64,000 nucleotides of DNA from Serratia plymuthica NBRC 102599 (lineage in GTDB: Bacteria > Pseudomonadota > Gammaproteobacteria > Enterobacterales > Enterobacteriaceae): the NCBI RefSeq assembly GCF_001590925.1, contig NZ_BCTU01000007.1:124001-188000 (forward strand), read 5' to 3'. The notes beneath the pieces were generated by a model that saw only the letters and a program-made list of their open reading frames with translations, made no database searches and was not told the DNA's origin. Position 1 is the first letter of the stretch, and the number at the start of each line of letters is the position of its first letter. The position numbers and the translations under genes were made by a program. Shown here in pieces: positions 1-8,407 of this stretch.

Positions 1-2808
1 GCTACGCCGCTGTTACCGCAAGAAGTGCAGCAGCAAGGCCTGAAAGTAGAGAAATCCAGCAGCAGCTTCCTGATGGTAGCCGGCTTCATTTCCGACGATC
101 CGAACATGACTCAGGACGACATCGCGGACTATGTAGCTTCAAATATCAAGGATCCTATCAGCCGTTCACAGGGTGTGGGTGAGGTGCAACTGTTTGGTGC
201 ACAGTACGCCATGCGCATCTGGCTGGATCCGGGCAAGCTGAACAATTTCCAACTGACCACGACGGATGTGACGTCCGCCATCACCGAGCAGAACAACCAG
301 ATCGCCGCAGGGCAATTGGGTGGGATGCCACCGGTACCGGGCCAGCAGCTTAACGCCTCAATCATCGCGCAGACCCGTCTGACCTCTCCGGAAGAGTTCG
401 GCAAAATTCTGCTTAAGGTGAATGCAGACGGCTCGCAGGTTCGCCTGAAAGACGTAGCGCGTATTGAGCGTGGCGGCGAAAGCTATGCCGTAACCGCACG
501 TTACAACGGCAAACCGGCGGCAGGCCTGGGTATCAAACTGGCTACCGGTGCCAACGCCCTGAACACCGCCAAAGCGGTAAAAGACACGTTAGCCAAGATG
601 CAGCCGTTCTTCCCTCAGGGGATGAAAGTGGTTTGGCCGTACGACACCACCCCGTTCGTCAAGATTTCGATCAACGAAGTGGTGAAAACGCTGTTCGAAG
701 CGATCGTGCTGGTATTCCTGGTCATGTATCTGTTCCTGCAGAACTTCCGCGCGACGCTGATCCCAACCATCGCGGTACCGGTCGTCTTGCTGGGCACCTT
801 TGCGATACTGGCGGCCTTTGGCTTCTCGATAAACACCCTGACGATGTTCGGCATGGTGCTGGCGATAGGCTTGCTGGTGGATGACGCCATCGTGGTGGTG
901 GAGAACGTCGAGCGCGTAATGTCCGAAGAGGGGCTGCCGCCGAAAGAAGCGACCAAGAAATCGATGGAGCAGATCCAGGGTGCGTTGGTCGGTATCGCCA
1001 TGGTGCTGTCAGCGGTATTCGTACCTATGGCATTCTTCGGCGGTTCAACCGGTGCCATCTATCGTCAGTTCTCCATCACCATCGTTTCCGCTATGGCACT
1101 GTCGGTGCTGGTGGCGTTGATTCTGACGCCGGCGCTGTGCGCCACCCTGCTGAAACCGGTGCAGAAAGGCGATCACGGGGCTAAAACCGGCTTCTTCGGC
1201 TGGTTTAACCGCATGTTCGAAAAGAGCACCCACCACTACACCGACAGCGTAGCCAGTATCCTGCGCAGCACCGGTCGCTATCTGGTGATCTACCTGCTAA
1301 TCGTCGTCGGTATGGGCCTGCTGTTCCTGCGCCTGCCGTCCTCGTTCCTGCCGGAAGAAGACCAGGGCATCCTGCTGACCATGGTGCAGTTGCCTGCGGG
1401 CGCCACCGAGGCTCGAACCTCGAAGGTGCTGGAAGAAGTCACCGACTACTTCCTGACCAAAGAAAAAGACAACGTGGTGTCGGTATTTACCGTTGCGGGC
1501 TTCGGCTTTAACGGTAACGGCCAGAACAACGGTCTGTCGTTCGTCAGCCTGAAAGACTGGTCCGAGCGTAGCGGGGAGCAGAATAAAGTACCGGCAATTG
1601 CAGGTCGCGCCATGGGTGCGTTCTCGCAAATCAAAGACGGCCTGGTATTCCCATTCAACCTGCCTGCAATTATCGAACTGGGTACCGCTACCGGTTTTGA
1701 CTTCCAGCTGATTGACCAGGGTGGCCTGGGCCATGAAAAACTGACCGAAGCGCGTAACCAGCTGTTGGGCATGGCAGCCCAGCATCCGGACCTGCTGGTC
1801 GGCATGCGTCCTAACGGCCTGGAAGATACGCCGCAGTTCAAACTGATTATCGATCAGGAAAAAGCCAAGGCGTTGGGTGTCAGCATCACCACCATCAACA
1901 GCACGCTGACCACCGCGTTGGGTGGCTCGTACGTGAACGACTTCATCGACCGCGGTCGTGTGAAGAAGGTTTACGTGCAGGCTGAAGCACCGTTCCGTAT
2001 GTTGCCTGAGGACATCAACAAGTGGTTTGTCCGTGGCACCAGTGGCCAGATGGTTCCGTTCTCCGCATTCTCTTCAGCGAAATGGGAATACGGTTCGCCG
2101 CGTCTGGAACGCTATAACGGCCTGCCTTCCATGGAAATTCTGGGTCAGGCGGCACCGGGTAAAAGTACCGGTGAAGCAATGAACATGATGGAAGAGCTGT
2201 CCTCCAAGCTGCCGAGCGGCATCGGTTACGACTGGACCGGTATGTCCTACCAGGAACGTCTGTCCGGTAACCAGGCCCCTGCCCTGTACGCCATCTCGAT
2301 TCTGGTGGTGTTCTTGTGCCTGGCCGCGCTGTATGAAAGCTGGTCGATTCCGTTCTCGGTCATGTTGGTTCTGCCTCTGGGGGTTATCGGTGCGTTGCTG
2401 GCGGCCACCATGCGTGGTTTGAACAACGACGTTTACTTCCAGGTGGGGCTGCTGACCACCATCGGCCTGTCGGCGAAGAACGCCATCTTGATAGTGGAAT
2501 TCGCCAAAGACCTGATGGATAAAGAAGGTAAAGGCCTGATAGAAGCCACGCTGGAAGCGGTGCGCATGCGTTTGCGCCCGATTCTGATGACTTCACTGGC
2601 CTTCATCCTCGGGGTACTGCCGCTGGTTATCAGCAGCGGTGCAGGCTCCGGCGCGCAAAACGCGGTAGGTACCGGCGTTATGGGCGGGATGATTACCGCT
2701 ACCGTGCTGGCCATCTTCTTCGTTCCTGTCTTCTTCGTGGTGGTTCGCCGCCGCTTCAGCAAGAAGTCTGAAGATGTGGAACACAGCCATCCGGTTGAGC
2801 ATCACTGA
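1..2808 (+). CDS. acrB: AcrB, RND multidrug efflux transporter (5' end outside window)
   Basis: This is the inner-membrane proton/drug antiporter of the AcrAB-TolC tripartite pump, which exports dyes, detergents, bile salts and antibiotics. The reading frame is already open at base 1, and the fragment encodes 935 residues that align by eye with E. coli AcrB from about residue 114 to the end, so roughly 113 N-terminal residues lie upstream. The proton-relay pair Asp-Asp in the motif [13 protein letters not shown] falls at fragment residues 294-295, equivalent to D407/D408. The second transmembrane block and the His-rich C-terminus (EHSHPVEHH) are intact. The next conserved genes are tomB and hha, as in other enterobacteria, but a zinc-starvation module has been inserted between. 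acrA is presumably just upstream of the window. Identity as AcrB rather than a paralogue such as AcrD is well supported by near-continuous similarity. Confidence 0.97.
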   Translation, partial: ATPLLPQEVQQQGLKVEKSSSSFLMVAGFISDDPNMTQDDIADYVASNIKDPISRSQGVGEVQLFGAQYAMRIWLDPGKLNNFQLTTTDVTSAITEQNNQIAAGQLGGMPPVPGQQLNASIIAQTRLTSPEEFGKILLKVNADGSQVRLKDVARIERGGESYAVTARYNGKPAAGLGIKLATGANALNTAKAVKDTLAKMQPFFPQGMKVVWPYDTTPFVKISINEVVKTLFEAIVLVFLVMYLFLQNFRATLIPTIAVPVVLLGTFAILAAFGFSINTLTMFGMVLAIGLLVDDAIVVVENVERVMSEEGLPPKEATKKSMEQIQGALVGIAMVLSAVFVPMAFFGGSTGAIYRQFSITIVSAMALSVLVALILTPALCATLLKPVQKGDHGAKTGFFGWFNRMFEKSTHHYTDSVASILRSTGRYLVIYLLIVVGMGLLFLRLPSSFLPEEDQGILLTMVQLPAGATEARTSKVLEEVTDYFLTKEKDNVVSVFTVAGFGFNGNGQNNGLSFVSLKDWSERSGEQNKVPAIAGRAMGAFSQIKDGLVFPFNLPAIIELGTATGFDFQLIDQGGLGHEKLTEARNQLLGMAAQHPDLLVGMRPNGLEDTPQFKLIIDQEKAKALGVSITTINSTLTTALGGSYVNDFIDRGRVKKVYVQAEAPFRMLPEDINKWFVRGTSGQMVPFSAFSSAKWEYGSPRLERYNGLPSMEILGQAAPGKSTGEAMNMMEELSSKLPSGIGYDWTGMSYQERLSGNQAPALYAISILVVFLCLAALYESWSIPFSVMLVLPLGVIGALLAATMRGLNNDVYFQVGLLTTIGLSAKNAILIVEFAKDLMDKEGKGLIEATLEAVRMRLRPILMTSLAFILGVLPLVISSGAGSGAQNAVGTGVMGGMITATVLAIFFVPVFFVVVRRRFSKKSEDVEHSHPVEHH

Positions 2809-2838
2809 TAACCCAGTGAGTGCTTACCACTGAACACA

Positions 2839-2865
2839 AAGGCCGCTTATGCGGCCTTTTTCTTT
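2839..2865 (+). terminator. Rho-independent terminator of acrB
   Basis: A GGCCGC stem with a short TTAT loop is followed by a T-rich tract, 31 bases after the acrB stop codon. It faces acrB transcription and separates it from rpmE2. Confidence 0.85.
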
Positions 2866-2952
2866 GGCTTCATCCGCTTAATGCAAACCACTCTCATTAA
2901 TTCGCCTGTCGCTGCATTTTGTACTTGATCCGCTCTGCCGTGCGGCGCATAA

Positions 2953-2975
2953 TTATTGTTATAGTATAACATTAC
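2953..2975 (+). promoter_or_regulatory. Zur-type operator upstream of rpmE2-rpmJ2
   Basis: The core GTTATAGTATAAC (2958-2970) is a perfect 13-bp dyad centred on base 2964 and matches the gamma-proteobacterial Zur consensus core. It lies 18 bases before the rpmE2 start codon, positioned to block transcription when zinc is plentiful. A nearly identical site precedes the convergent metal-transport operon (6149-6171). Confidence 0.85.
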
Positions 2976-2988
2976 ATGAGAGGGCATC

Positions 2989-3243
2989 ATGAAAGCAGGC
3001 ATCCATCCAAACTACCGTACCGTGGTGTTCCACGATCTGAGTGCCAACACCTATTTTAAAGTGGGTTCGACCATTAATACCGATCGCACCATTGAACTCG
3101 ATGGCGAAAACTGGCCGTACGTCACTATCGACGTCTCTTCCGCTTCGCATCCGTATTACACCGGCAAGCAGAAAGAGTTCTCCAAAGAAGGCAGCACCGC
3201 GCGCTTCCAGCAGCGTTTTGGCCGCTTCCTTGGCAGCAAATAA
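2989..3243 (+). CDS. rpmE2: Ribosomal protein L31 type B (zinc-independent paralogue)
   Basis: The 84-residue product is the YkgM/RpmE2 form of large-subunit protein L31. It lacks the Cys motif that binds zinc in the ordinary L31; no cysteine is present in the sequence. In enterobacteria this paralogue is made under zinc starvation and replaces the zinc-bearing L31, releasing zinc for other uses. The start at 2989 follows an AGAGGG Shine-Dalgarno sequence. It is immediately downstream of a Zur-type dyad and 12 bases ahead of rpmJ2, so the two form an operon. The sequence matches the family over its full length. Confidence 0.96.
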   Translation: MKAGIHPNYRTVVFHDLSANTYFKVGSTINTDRTIELDGENWPYVTIDVSSASHPYYTGKQKEFSKEGSTARFQQRFGRFLGSK

Positions 3244-3255
3244 AAGGGAATCAAC

Positions 3256-3396
3256 ATGCAGGTTTTAAGTTCGTTGCGGTCGGCGAAGAAGCGCCATCCG
3301 GATTGCAAAGTCGTACGCCGCAATGGCCGTATCTATGTGATTTGTAAAAGCAACCCGCGCTTCAAAGCGGTGCAGGGACGCAAGAAAAAACGTTAA
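3256..3396 (+). CDS. rpmJ2: Ribosomal protein L36 type B (zinc-independent paralogue)
   Basis: This 46-residue gene follows rpmE2 by 12 bases and has an AGGG ribosome site. The product has the N-terminus [14 protein letters not shown] and the basic tail QGRKKKR typical of YkgO/RpmJ2. Only two cysteines remain (residues 17 and 30), so the zinc-coordinating Cys3-His set of ordinary L36 is absent. It is expected to substitute for zinc-containing L36 in the ribosome under zinc limitation, under the same Zur control as rpmE2. Identity rests on length, sequence and synteny. Confidence 0.95.
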   Translation: MQVLSSLRSAKKRHPDCKVVRRNGRIYVICKSNPRFKAVQGRKKKR

Positions 3397-3420
3397 CGTC
3401 TGAAGTGTCATCTGTCGCAA

Positions 3421-3450
3421 AGCCCCGTTGCTGCTCAACGGGGCTTTTTT
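3421..3450. terminator. Bidirectional terminator between rpmJ2 and the metal ABC operon
   Basis: A ten-base stem AGCCCCGTTG/CAACGGGGCT with a CTGCT-type loop is followed by six T on the plus strand. The convergent metal transporter operon ends about 60 bases further on, and the hairpin may serve both directions, although only the plus strand has a clean T-run. Confidence 0.85.
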
Positions 3451-3511
3451 ATGGAGAAAGGAAACTGAAACGCAACCCGTTGCCCCGCCTTACCGGCAGG
3501 GCCGCTACGGT

Positions 3512-4390
3512 TTATTTCATGCTGCCTAACAGCGTATCGACGTTGTGCCGGAACGCCTGTACATAGGTCGCCGCCGGCCCTTGCGGTTTGGACAGCGCCT
3601 CTGGATACAGTTCACCACCGGCTTTCGCGCCGGTGGCGGCGGCAATCTGTTTCACCAGCCGCGGATCGGTTTGGTTTTCAATAAAGTAGGCATTAACCTT
3701 CTCCTGTTTGATCTGCTTAATCAAACCGGCCACGTCGCTGGCGCTGGCTTCAGCCTCGGTAGAGAAACCGACCGGAGCAAGGAAAGTGACGCCATATTCT
3801 TGGCCAAAATAACCGAAAGCATCATGACTGGTCAGCACCTTGCGTTTTTGCTGCGGTACCGCGGCAAACTGGGTTTTGGCCCAGAGATCCCATTTCTGCA
3901 ACTGCTGGATATATTCTGAACCGCGCTGGCGGAAATAGTTGGCGTCCTGAGGATCGGCAGCAATCAGCGCATTCATCACGTTGGTTGCGTATTGCACTCC
4001 GTTCTTCATGCTGTTCCAGGCATGGGGATCGGTGACCTCCTTGCCGTCTTCGCTCATCTGGCGGGTGTCGATCCCCTGTGATGCGGTAACCACCTGCCCT
4101 TTATACCCCGAGGCACCGACCAGGCGATCAATCCAGCCCTCCAGCCCAAGCCCGCTGACGAACACCACATCGGCCTGCGACAGCACCTTGCTGTCTTTCG
4201 GCGAAGGTTCAAAGCTGTGCGGATCGCCGTCCGGCCCCACTAATGTAGTGACCCTGACGTGTTCTCCCCCCACCTGCTTCACGATATCGCCGAGGATCGA
4301 AAAGCTGGCGACGGCTTCAACGGTTTTCGCCATCGCCAATGGGCTGGACAGCAGAGCAGCGACTGCCAGCGAAATAGGTAAACGTTTCAT
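3512..4390 (-). CDS. ZnuA-like periplasmic metal-binding protein of ABC transporter
   Basis: The product is a 292-residue cluster A-I solute-binding protein that captures a divalent metal in the periplasm for the adjacent permease and ATPase. A signal peptide spans about residues 1-21 (ending LAMA). Candidate metal ligands are His58 (DPHSFEP), His123 (DPHAWNS), His189 (TSHDAFGYF) and an acidic residue in GELYPEALS near 264. A third histidine rather than glutamate is the pattern expected for zinc rather than manganese. The long His-rich loop of classical ZnuA is missing; the equivalent stretch (about 110-122) is short and acidic. The start at 4390 was chosen because it has AAGGAGAAAG upstream and begins the signal peptide, 25 bases after the permease gene. 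It is the last gene of a Zur-box operon and probably a second zinc-uptake system beside the usual znuABC. Confidence 0.88.
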   Translation of the reverse strand: MKRLPISLAVAALLSSPLAMAKTVEAVASFSILGDIVKQVGGEHVRVTTLVGPDGDPHSFEPSPKDSKVLSQADVVFVSGLGLEGWIDRLVGASGYKGQVVTASQGIDTRQMSEDGKEVTDPHAWNSMKNGVQYATNVMNALIAADPQDANYFRQRGSEYIQQLQKWDLWAKTQFAAVPQQKRKVLTSHDAFGYFGQEYGVTFLAPVGFSTEAEASASDVAGLIKQIKQEKVNAYFIENQTDPRLVKQIAAATGAKAGGELYPEALSKPQGPAATYVQAFRHNVDTLLGSMK

Positions 4391-4415
4391 ACTTTCTCCT
4401 TGAACTTGGCACTTC

Positions 4416-5273
4416 TCAACGGCGCGCGAGAGAATAAATTCCCCCACGCGTCCCAAACAAAATCGACCCAAAAAAGATCACGCTGGCGCTGAGCACAATC
4501 GCCGGGCCGGCGGGCAATGACGCGTAATAAGACCATTCGAGGCCAATCAGGCTTGAGAGCATGCCAATCCCCATCGCCACCGCCAACGTATGCGGCAGAT
4601 TACGCGCCCAGAAACGCGCGCTGGCGGCAGGCAGCATCATCAACCCCACCGACATCAGCGTGCCGAGGATCTGGAACCCCGCCACCAGATTTATCACCAC
4701 CAGAGCCAGAAACAGCCCGTGTATCAGCGCCAGCCAGCGCGGCGCACTGACTCGCAAAAAGGTGGAGTCGAAAGATTCAATGACTAGGGCGCGATACAGC
4801 GCCGCCAGTGCCAACAGCGAAAAACTGGCTATTACACCCACCATCAAAATGGCGTTCGTGTCCACCGCCAGGATAGAACCGAACAGCACATGCAGCAGAT
4901 CGACGCTGGAACCGCGCAGTGAGACCAGTGTCACCCCCAGCGCCAACGAACCCAGATAAAAACCGGCGAAACTGGCGTCTTCTTTCAGCGGCGTTCGGCG
5001 GCTGACCAGCCCGGAGAGCATCGCCACCGCCAGCCCGGCGATAAACCCGCCGACACCCATCGCCACCAGCGACATGCCTGAAATCAAATAGCCTATCGCC
5101 GCCCCAGGCAGCACCGCATGGGACAACGCATCGCCAACCAGACTCATGCGCCGTAGCAACAGAAACACCCCCAACGGCGCGGCGCTGAGCGACAGCGCAA
5201 AACAGGCCACCAGCGCACGACGCATAAAGCCGAATGAGGCAAAGGGATCGATGAGAGGATCAAGCAGCATCAT
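4416..5273 (-). CDS. ZnuB/MntB-type metal ABC transporter permease
   Basis: This is a 285-residue ABC-3 family inner-membrane permease with about eight hydrophobic segments and the family motif VGDALSHAVLPGAAIGYL near residues 43-60. It forms the translocation channel for the metal delivered by the neighbouring binding protein. The chosen start (5273) overlaps the ATPase stop codon in an ATGA junction, indicating translational coupling; a longer frame upstream would run through the ATPase gene and is implausible. Upstream control comes from the Zur-type box at 6149-6171. Substrate is inferred as zinc from that operator and from the binding protein's histidines. Confidence 0.9.
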   Translation of the reverse strand: MMLLDPLIDPFASFGFMRRALVACFALSLSAAPLGVFLLLRRMSLVGDALSHAVLPGAAIGYLISGMSLVAMGVGGFIAGLAVAMLSGLVSRRTPLKEDASFAGFYLGSLALGVTLVSLRGSSVDLLHVLFGSILAVDTNAILMVGVIASFSLLALAALYRALVIESFDSTFLRVSAPRWLALIHGLFLALVVINLVAGFQILGTLMSVGLMMLPAASARFWARNLPHTLAVAMGIGMLSSLIGLEWSYYASLPAGPAIVLSASVIFFGSILFGTRGGIYSLARR

Positions 5274-5983
5274 GGCGCTACCGCCCTCAGGCACTGGGGC
5301 CGGCAGGCGACGTTCAGCGCCGGAATATGTTCCAGCACCCGATCGGCATCTCCCCAATGGCAACACTGTGGCGTTAACAGCAACGCCTGAGGAAAATGAT
5401 TAGCTACCATCGACATATCGTGCAACACGGCAATCACCGTTCGCCCCTGTTGGTGCAGTTGTGCGATCACCTGCAGCAATAATTGGGTGGTGGCGCTGTC
5501 GATGCCGGTAAAAGGTTCATCCAATAAAATCAACGGTGCCTGCTGGACCAGCAGGCGAGCAAACAGCACGCGTTGCAGCTGGCCACCTGAAAGCTCGCCT
5601 ACCGGGCTTCTCGCCATCGACGCCATGCCCACGGCATCCAGCGCCTCGACAATCTGCAGCCCGGCGCGCTTGTTCAGCCCACGGAACATACCGCACTGCG
5701 GCCAGCTTCCCATTGCCACCAGATCGCTCACCAGGATCGGGAACTGACGATCCAGTTCAGCCTGCTGCGGCAGATATGCCATGCGCGGTAACTTGTTGCC
5801 GCTGAAAAGCAGGCTGCCGCTCTGCAAGGGTAAAAGCCCAGCCAAGGTTTTCAGCAACGTGGACTTGCCGGCACCGTTAACACCAACCACCGCCGTCAAA
5901 GAGCCGGCAGCGAAATGTCCGCTAAGCGGTGGAAACAACGGAGTGCCGCCGTAACCAACCACGGCCTGTTGCAGCGTAATCAT
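5270..5983 (-). CDS. ZnuC-type metal ABC transporter ATP-binding protein
   Basis: The 237-residue ATPase carries Walker A GVNGAGKST (about residues 34-42), the ABC signature LSGGQLQR and Walker B LILLDEPFTG, in the expected order. It powers the permease encoded next. The start at 5983 forms an ATGA overlap with the upstream small membrane gene, and its own stop forms another ATGA overlap with the permease start, so three genes are tightly coupled. The C-terminus is Cys/His-containing (CCHWGDADRVLEH), common in Znu-type ATPases. Function as zinc uptake is inferred from the Zur-type operator. Confidence 0.92.
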   Translation of the reverse strand: MITLQQAVVGYGGTPLFPPLSGHFAAGSLTAVVGVNGAGKSTLLKTLAGLLPLQSGSLLFSGNKLPRMAYLPQQAELDRQFPILVSDLVAMGSWPQCGMFRGLNKRAGLQIVEALDAVGMASMARSPVGELSGGQLQRVLFARLLVQQAPLILLDEPFTGIDSATTQLLLQVIAQLHQQGRTVIAVLHDMSMVANHFPQALLLTPQCCHWGDADRVLEHIPALNVACRPQCLRAVAP

Positions 5984-6129
5984 GGCAGCAATACCGCCCA
6001 GCGAATGCCCAGCCACAACAGGGCCAACAATGCTGCCGCAATGCCGCAGCGTAATCCCGCCGATGCGGTGAACAGGGAATGCAGTGACGGCTCAGCGTCA
6101 TGTTGATGGGGTGCGGATGTCAGTTTCAT
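5980..6129 (-). CDS. Small His-containing membrane peptide leading the metal ABC operon
   Basis: I do not recognise a named family. The 49-residue product has a hydrophilic N-terminus with His8, His10 and His17 (APHQHD and SLHS), Cys28, and one hydrophobic segment at about residues 29-48 ending ...RWAVLLP. It is the first gene after a Zur-type operator and its TGA stop overlaps the ATPase ATG as ATGA, so it is very likely translated and coupled to the transporter. The start at 6129 gives a compact protein 19 bases downstream of the operator edge; an in-frame start at 6171 would lie within the operator. The Shine-Dalgarno region is poor. A role as an accessory subunit or metal-handling peptide is conceivable but is inference only. 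Confidence 0.65.
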   Translation of the reverse strand: MKLTSAPHQHDAEPSLHSLFTASAGLRCGIAAALLALLWLGIRWAVLLP

Positions 6130-6148
6130 AGCCAAAGAGAAGAAAGAT

Positions 6149-6171
6149 TTATTGTTACAGTATAACATCAC
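6149..6171 (-). promoter_or_regulatory. Zur-type operator of the metal ABC operon
   Basis: The core GTTACAGTATAAC (6154-6166) is a dyad with one mismatch and differs by one base from the rpmE2 operator core. It lies just upstream of the 49-residue leader gene of the transporter operon. Confidence 0.82.
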
Positions 6172-6186
6172 ATAACCATCGACACC

Positions 6187-6474
6187 TCAAGCGCTCCCCC
6201 GGCGATTTATGTAACGGAACTTAACAAAGAAAGTTATGCTTGCACCGATAATTAGCAGATTAACGAATAACGGGGCTACTCCCTTTGAGATATACCGAAT
6301 AACATCAGGGTTATTAAGCAGTAAACAACGTTGAGAAACTGTAAAAAAGCCCCCGATAAACGAAAAGTTTACCGACGAGGTGACGAAAAAGGAGTAAGAT
6401 AAATAGATTGGATAGCGGTACGGCCAGACATTAAATGCATGTGACTCTTCGTTGCGACACAATGACGGAAGCAC
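6187..6474 (-). CDS. Possible small membrane protein, unassigned
   Basis: A 95-codon frame encodes two hydrophobic segments, at about residues 22-45 (PIYLSYSFFVTSSVNF and beyond) and 67-86 (GVAPLFVNLLIIGASITFF), with a basic C-terminus. The composition looks like a real membrane protein, but the only available starts are GTG at 6474 or TTG at 6462, without a convincing ribosome site, and its 5' end overlaps the start of the plus-strand gene at 6462. It ends 16 bases before the Zur-type operator of the metal operon. It may be a truncated remnant or a chance frame in AT-rich DNA. No family recognised. Confidence 0.35.
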   Translation of the reverse strand: MLPSLCRNEESHAFNVWPYRYPIYLSYSFFVTSSVNFSFIGGFFTVSQRCLLLNNPDVIRYISKGVAPLFVNLLIIGASITFFVKFRYINRRGSA

Positions 6475-6788
6475 TTTCCGTTAAAAAACTAAAAAAAATG
6501 ATTAACGATAAAATTTCAGAGTTGGTGCCGGCATTGACCAGCGGCCTGAGTTTTTATTCGGAAAGCGCAGGTTACGCCGAGGGCTCATTAGAAATACTTG
6601 ATATTCAAAATGTGAGCAGCAACCAGTATTCAATGAGTTATCGCTATAAATGGACAATTTTCAACGCCTGTCTGGATATCAGCGCCGAGGAATACATCAG
6701 CGACAGCGTGACTTTTAGCGTTGTCGAAACGGGATTAACCTTTGACATCATTGATAACTCCCGCCCCTCTACCGCAGATGAATTGTAA
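6462..6788 (+). CDS. Hypothetical protein between metal operon and tomB
   Basis: The frame encodes 108 residues from ATG 6462 (or 117 from ATG 6435). It opens with a Lys-rich helix (VKKLKKMINDKISELV), then alternating polar/aromatic strands (YSMSYRYKWTIFNACLDI) and an acidic end. There is no signal peptide or membrane segment. Amino-acid composition is protein-like and codon use resembles the AT-richer tomB-hha neighbourhood. No strong Shine-Dalgarno sequence precedes either start. I do not recognise the family and assign no function. Confidence 0.55.
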   Translation: MTEALSVKKLKKMINDKISELVPALTSGLSFYSESAGYAEGSLEILDIQNVSSNQYSMSYRYKWTIFNACLDISAEEYISDSVTFSVVETGLTFDIIDNSRPSTADEL

Positions 6789-6947
6789 GTTTACGTAATA
6801 ACAGCAGGCCAAATGCGAAAAAATGATTTATATTCATTATACGGAAAGTTTATTTTGTCACCGTTAAGCTGCCTCCGTCCATGATGTAAATCAGCTTACT
6901 CACAGAGTGTTATCAACACCGAAATTAAGACTTACGGAGGGGATGAT

Positions 6948-7316
6948 ATGGATGAGTATTCGCCTAAAAGGCACGATATTGCTCAGCTCAAATTCTTGTG
7001 CGAAAATTTGTATGATGAAGGTATCGCAACACTGGGCGACAGCCACCACGGCTGGGTGAACGATCCAACGTCTTCCGTCAACCTCCAGCTTAACGAGTTG
7101 ATTGAACATATTGCTTCGTTTGTGATGAGTTATAAAATTAAATACATGGACGAAAGTGATTTATCGGAGTTAGTCGAAGAGTATCTCGACGATACCTACA
7201 CACTGTTTAGCAGTTATGGTATTAATGATTCCGATTTGCGCCGCTGGCAAAAAACCAAAGCGCGATTATTCAGAATGTTCTCAGGAGAGGGCATCTGTAC
7301 GACAATGAAAACTTAG
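6948..7316 (+). CDS. tomB: TomB, Hha toxicity modulator / biofilm modulator
   Basis: The 122-residue acidic protein (formerly YbaJ) is the antitoxin-like partner of Hha and affects biofilm formation and conjugation. The sequence [25 protein letters not shown] and the C-terminal region with [15 protein letters not shown] match the family full length. The start has a strong GGAGGGG site. hha follows after 50 bases, the conserved tomB-hha arrangement downstream of acrB in enterobacteria. It probably has its own promoter in the 159-base gap upstream. Confidence 0.95.
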   Translation: MDEYSPKRHDIAQLKFLCENLYDEGIATLGDSHHGWVNDPTSSVNLQLNELIEHIASFVMSYKIKYMDESDLSELVEEYLDDTYTLFSSYGINDSDLRRWQKTKARLFRMFSGEGICTTMKT

Positions 7317-7366
7317 GGGATAATTATCCCCAAATTACTCTACGGTTTATAAAACTAAAGGCTATC

Positions 7367-7570
7367 ATGACTAAAATTGACTATCTGATGCGTTTACGTA
7401 AATGCACCACGATTGACACCCTGGAACGCGTTATTGAAAAAAATAAGTATGAGCTTTCGGATGACGAACTAGAGCTGTTCTACTCTGCAGCGGACCACCG
7501 TTTGGCCGAGCTCACCATGAATAAGCTTTACGATAAAATCCCCGTTGCCGTTTGGAAATTCGTACGATAA
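7367..7570 (+). CDS. hha: Hha, haemolysin-expression-modulating H-NS partner
   Basis: The 67-residue protein is the Hha/YmoA-type small regulator that binds H-NS oligomers and helps silence AT-rich, horizontally acquired genes. The sequence [13 protein letters not shown]...VAVWKFVR covers the full family length, including the charged face that contacts H-NS. It pairs with tomB upstream. Its neighbourhood is notable because the AT-rich regulator region at 21-23 kb, about 14 kb away, is the kind of DNA that Hha/H-NS represses. Confidence 0.97.
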   Translation: MTKIDYLMRLRKCTTIDTLERVIEKNKYELSDDELELFYSAADHRLAELTMNKLYDKIPVAVWKFVR

Positions 7571-7590
7571 TCCAGGTGATAAATGCGTTG

Positions 7591-7610
7591 AGCCGATACC
7601 TTTATCGGCT
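7591..7610 (+). terminator. Hairpin after hha, possible terminator
   Basis: A seven-base stem AGCCGAT/ATCGGCT lies 20 bases after the hha stop. The following sequence (TCAATGTTTA) has only a weak T-run, so terminator activity is uncertain. Confidence 0.45.
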
Positions 7611-7810
7611 TCAATGTTTACGGCAAGCACGCATTTATCTTATTGACTTGCAGTGATTTTCATTCACTGCCGAAATCCCGCAATATAGTCGGAAGCCCCC
7701 CCTCAATAATAGCCACTGTCAATTCCCCGCCCCTTATTACACCGCCAGAAAATCCATCGGATAACGGCGGCGCACCAGCGGAAAAACCGGCGCGCCAAAC
7801 AGTACGCAGG

Positions 7811-8347
7811 CTACAACATGCGGCGCAGAATCGCATTCTTTTCAAAGTAGTGATGCTTTATCACCGCAGCCACGTGGAGCACAATCATTCCCGCCAGCGC
7901 CACACACGAACAGCGATGTATGACAAAAAAGAATCTGTTCACCTCCAGGCTGTCCACCGGGCGGGGGAAATCTATAACGCCAAAGACCTGAAATCCCTTT
8001 TCCAACATTAAAAAACCGCTGATCAATACCACGAAAATAAGCAGGTAGAATACCTCGTGCAGCAAATGCACCAGCCCCTTCCCATGCCCTTTCAGCATTT
8101 CGCCATAGGGGACCGAAGGTCTGAAAAAACGCCAGAGAAAGCGTGCCATCATCAGCGGCGTCAGCACCAGGGCCAACGACATATTGGTTTCCGAGAAAAA
8201 GGTAAATATCCGCTCATTCGGCATAAAATGCAGTGAATATCCGACAATCATGACGTAAAACATCGCGACGGCAATGATCCAATGCAATAGGCGGCTGAAG
8301 AGATCGTAACGAGTGCGGATGCCAATCGTTTCAGTTTGATGTTGCAT
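7811..8347 (-). CDS. Cytochrome b561 family membrane protein
   Basis: The 178-residue protein is a CybB-type di-haem b cytochrome with four transmembrane segments (about residues 20-40, 55-72, 93-113 and 142-163). Candidate haem ligands are His22, His94 or His97, His144 and His158. Such proteins move electrons within the inner membrane, usually from quinol to periplasmic acceptors. It lies 60 bases downstream of the LPMO gene in the same orientation, with a hairpin between them. Because LPMOs need an external electron donor, this placement suggests a possible accessory role, but no biochemical link can be read from the sequence. The family assignment is firm; the physiological partner is inference. 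Confidence 0.88.
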   Translation of the reverse strand: MQHQTETIGIRTRYDLFSRLLHWIIAVAMFYVMIVGYSLHFMPNERIFTFFSETNMSLALVLTPLMMARFLWRFFRPSVPYGEMLKGHGKGLVHLLHEVFYLLIFVVLISGFLMLEKGFQVFGVIDFPRPVDSLEVNRFFFVIHRCSCVALAGMIVLHVAAVIKHHYFEKNAILRRML

Positions 8348-8355
8348 AAAACCCT

Positions 8356-8381
8356 CTTAAAAGCGGCCATTGCTGGCCGCT
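8356..8381 (-). terminator. Hairpin between LPMO gene and cytochrome b561 gene
   Basis: An eight-base stem AGCGGCCA/TGGCCGCT with a TTGC loop is followed on the minus strand by TTTT. It lies between the LPMO stop and the b561 start, so it may terminate most LPMO transcripts and allow partial read-through. Confidence 0.55.
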
Positions 8382-8407
8382 GAATATTCTGTTCGTTATC
8401 GGATCGC

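Noticed and set aside
1..24. Start of acrB within the window
   Set aside because: The frame is open to base 1 and homology continues upstream, so the gene is truncated by the window edge and not started at base 25.
4391..4471. N-terminal extension of the ZnuA-like protein
   Set aside because: The 27 extra residues precede a perfect signal peptide and strong ribosome site at 4390, and overlap the permease 3' end.
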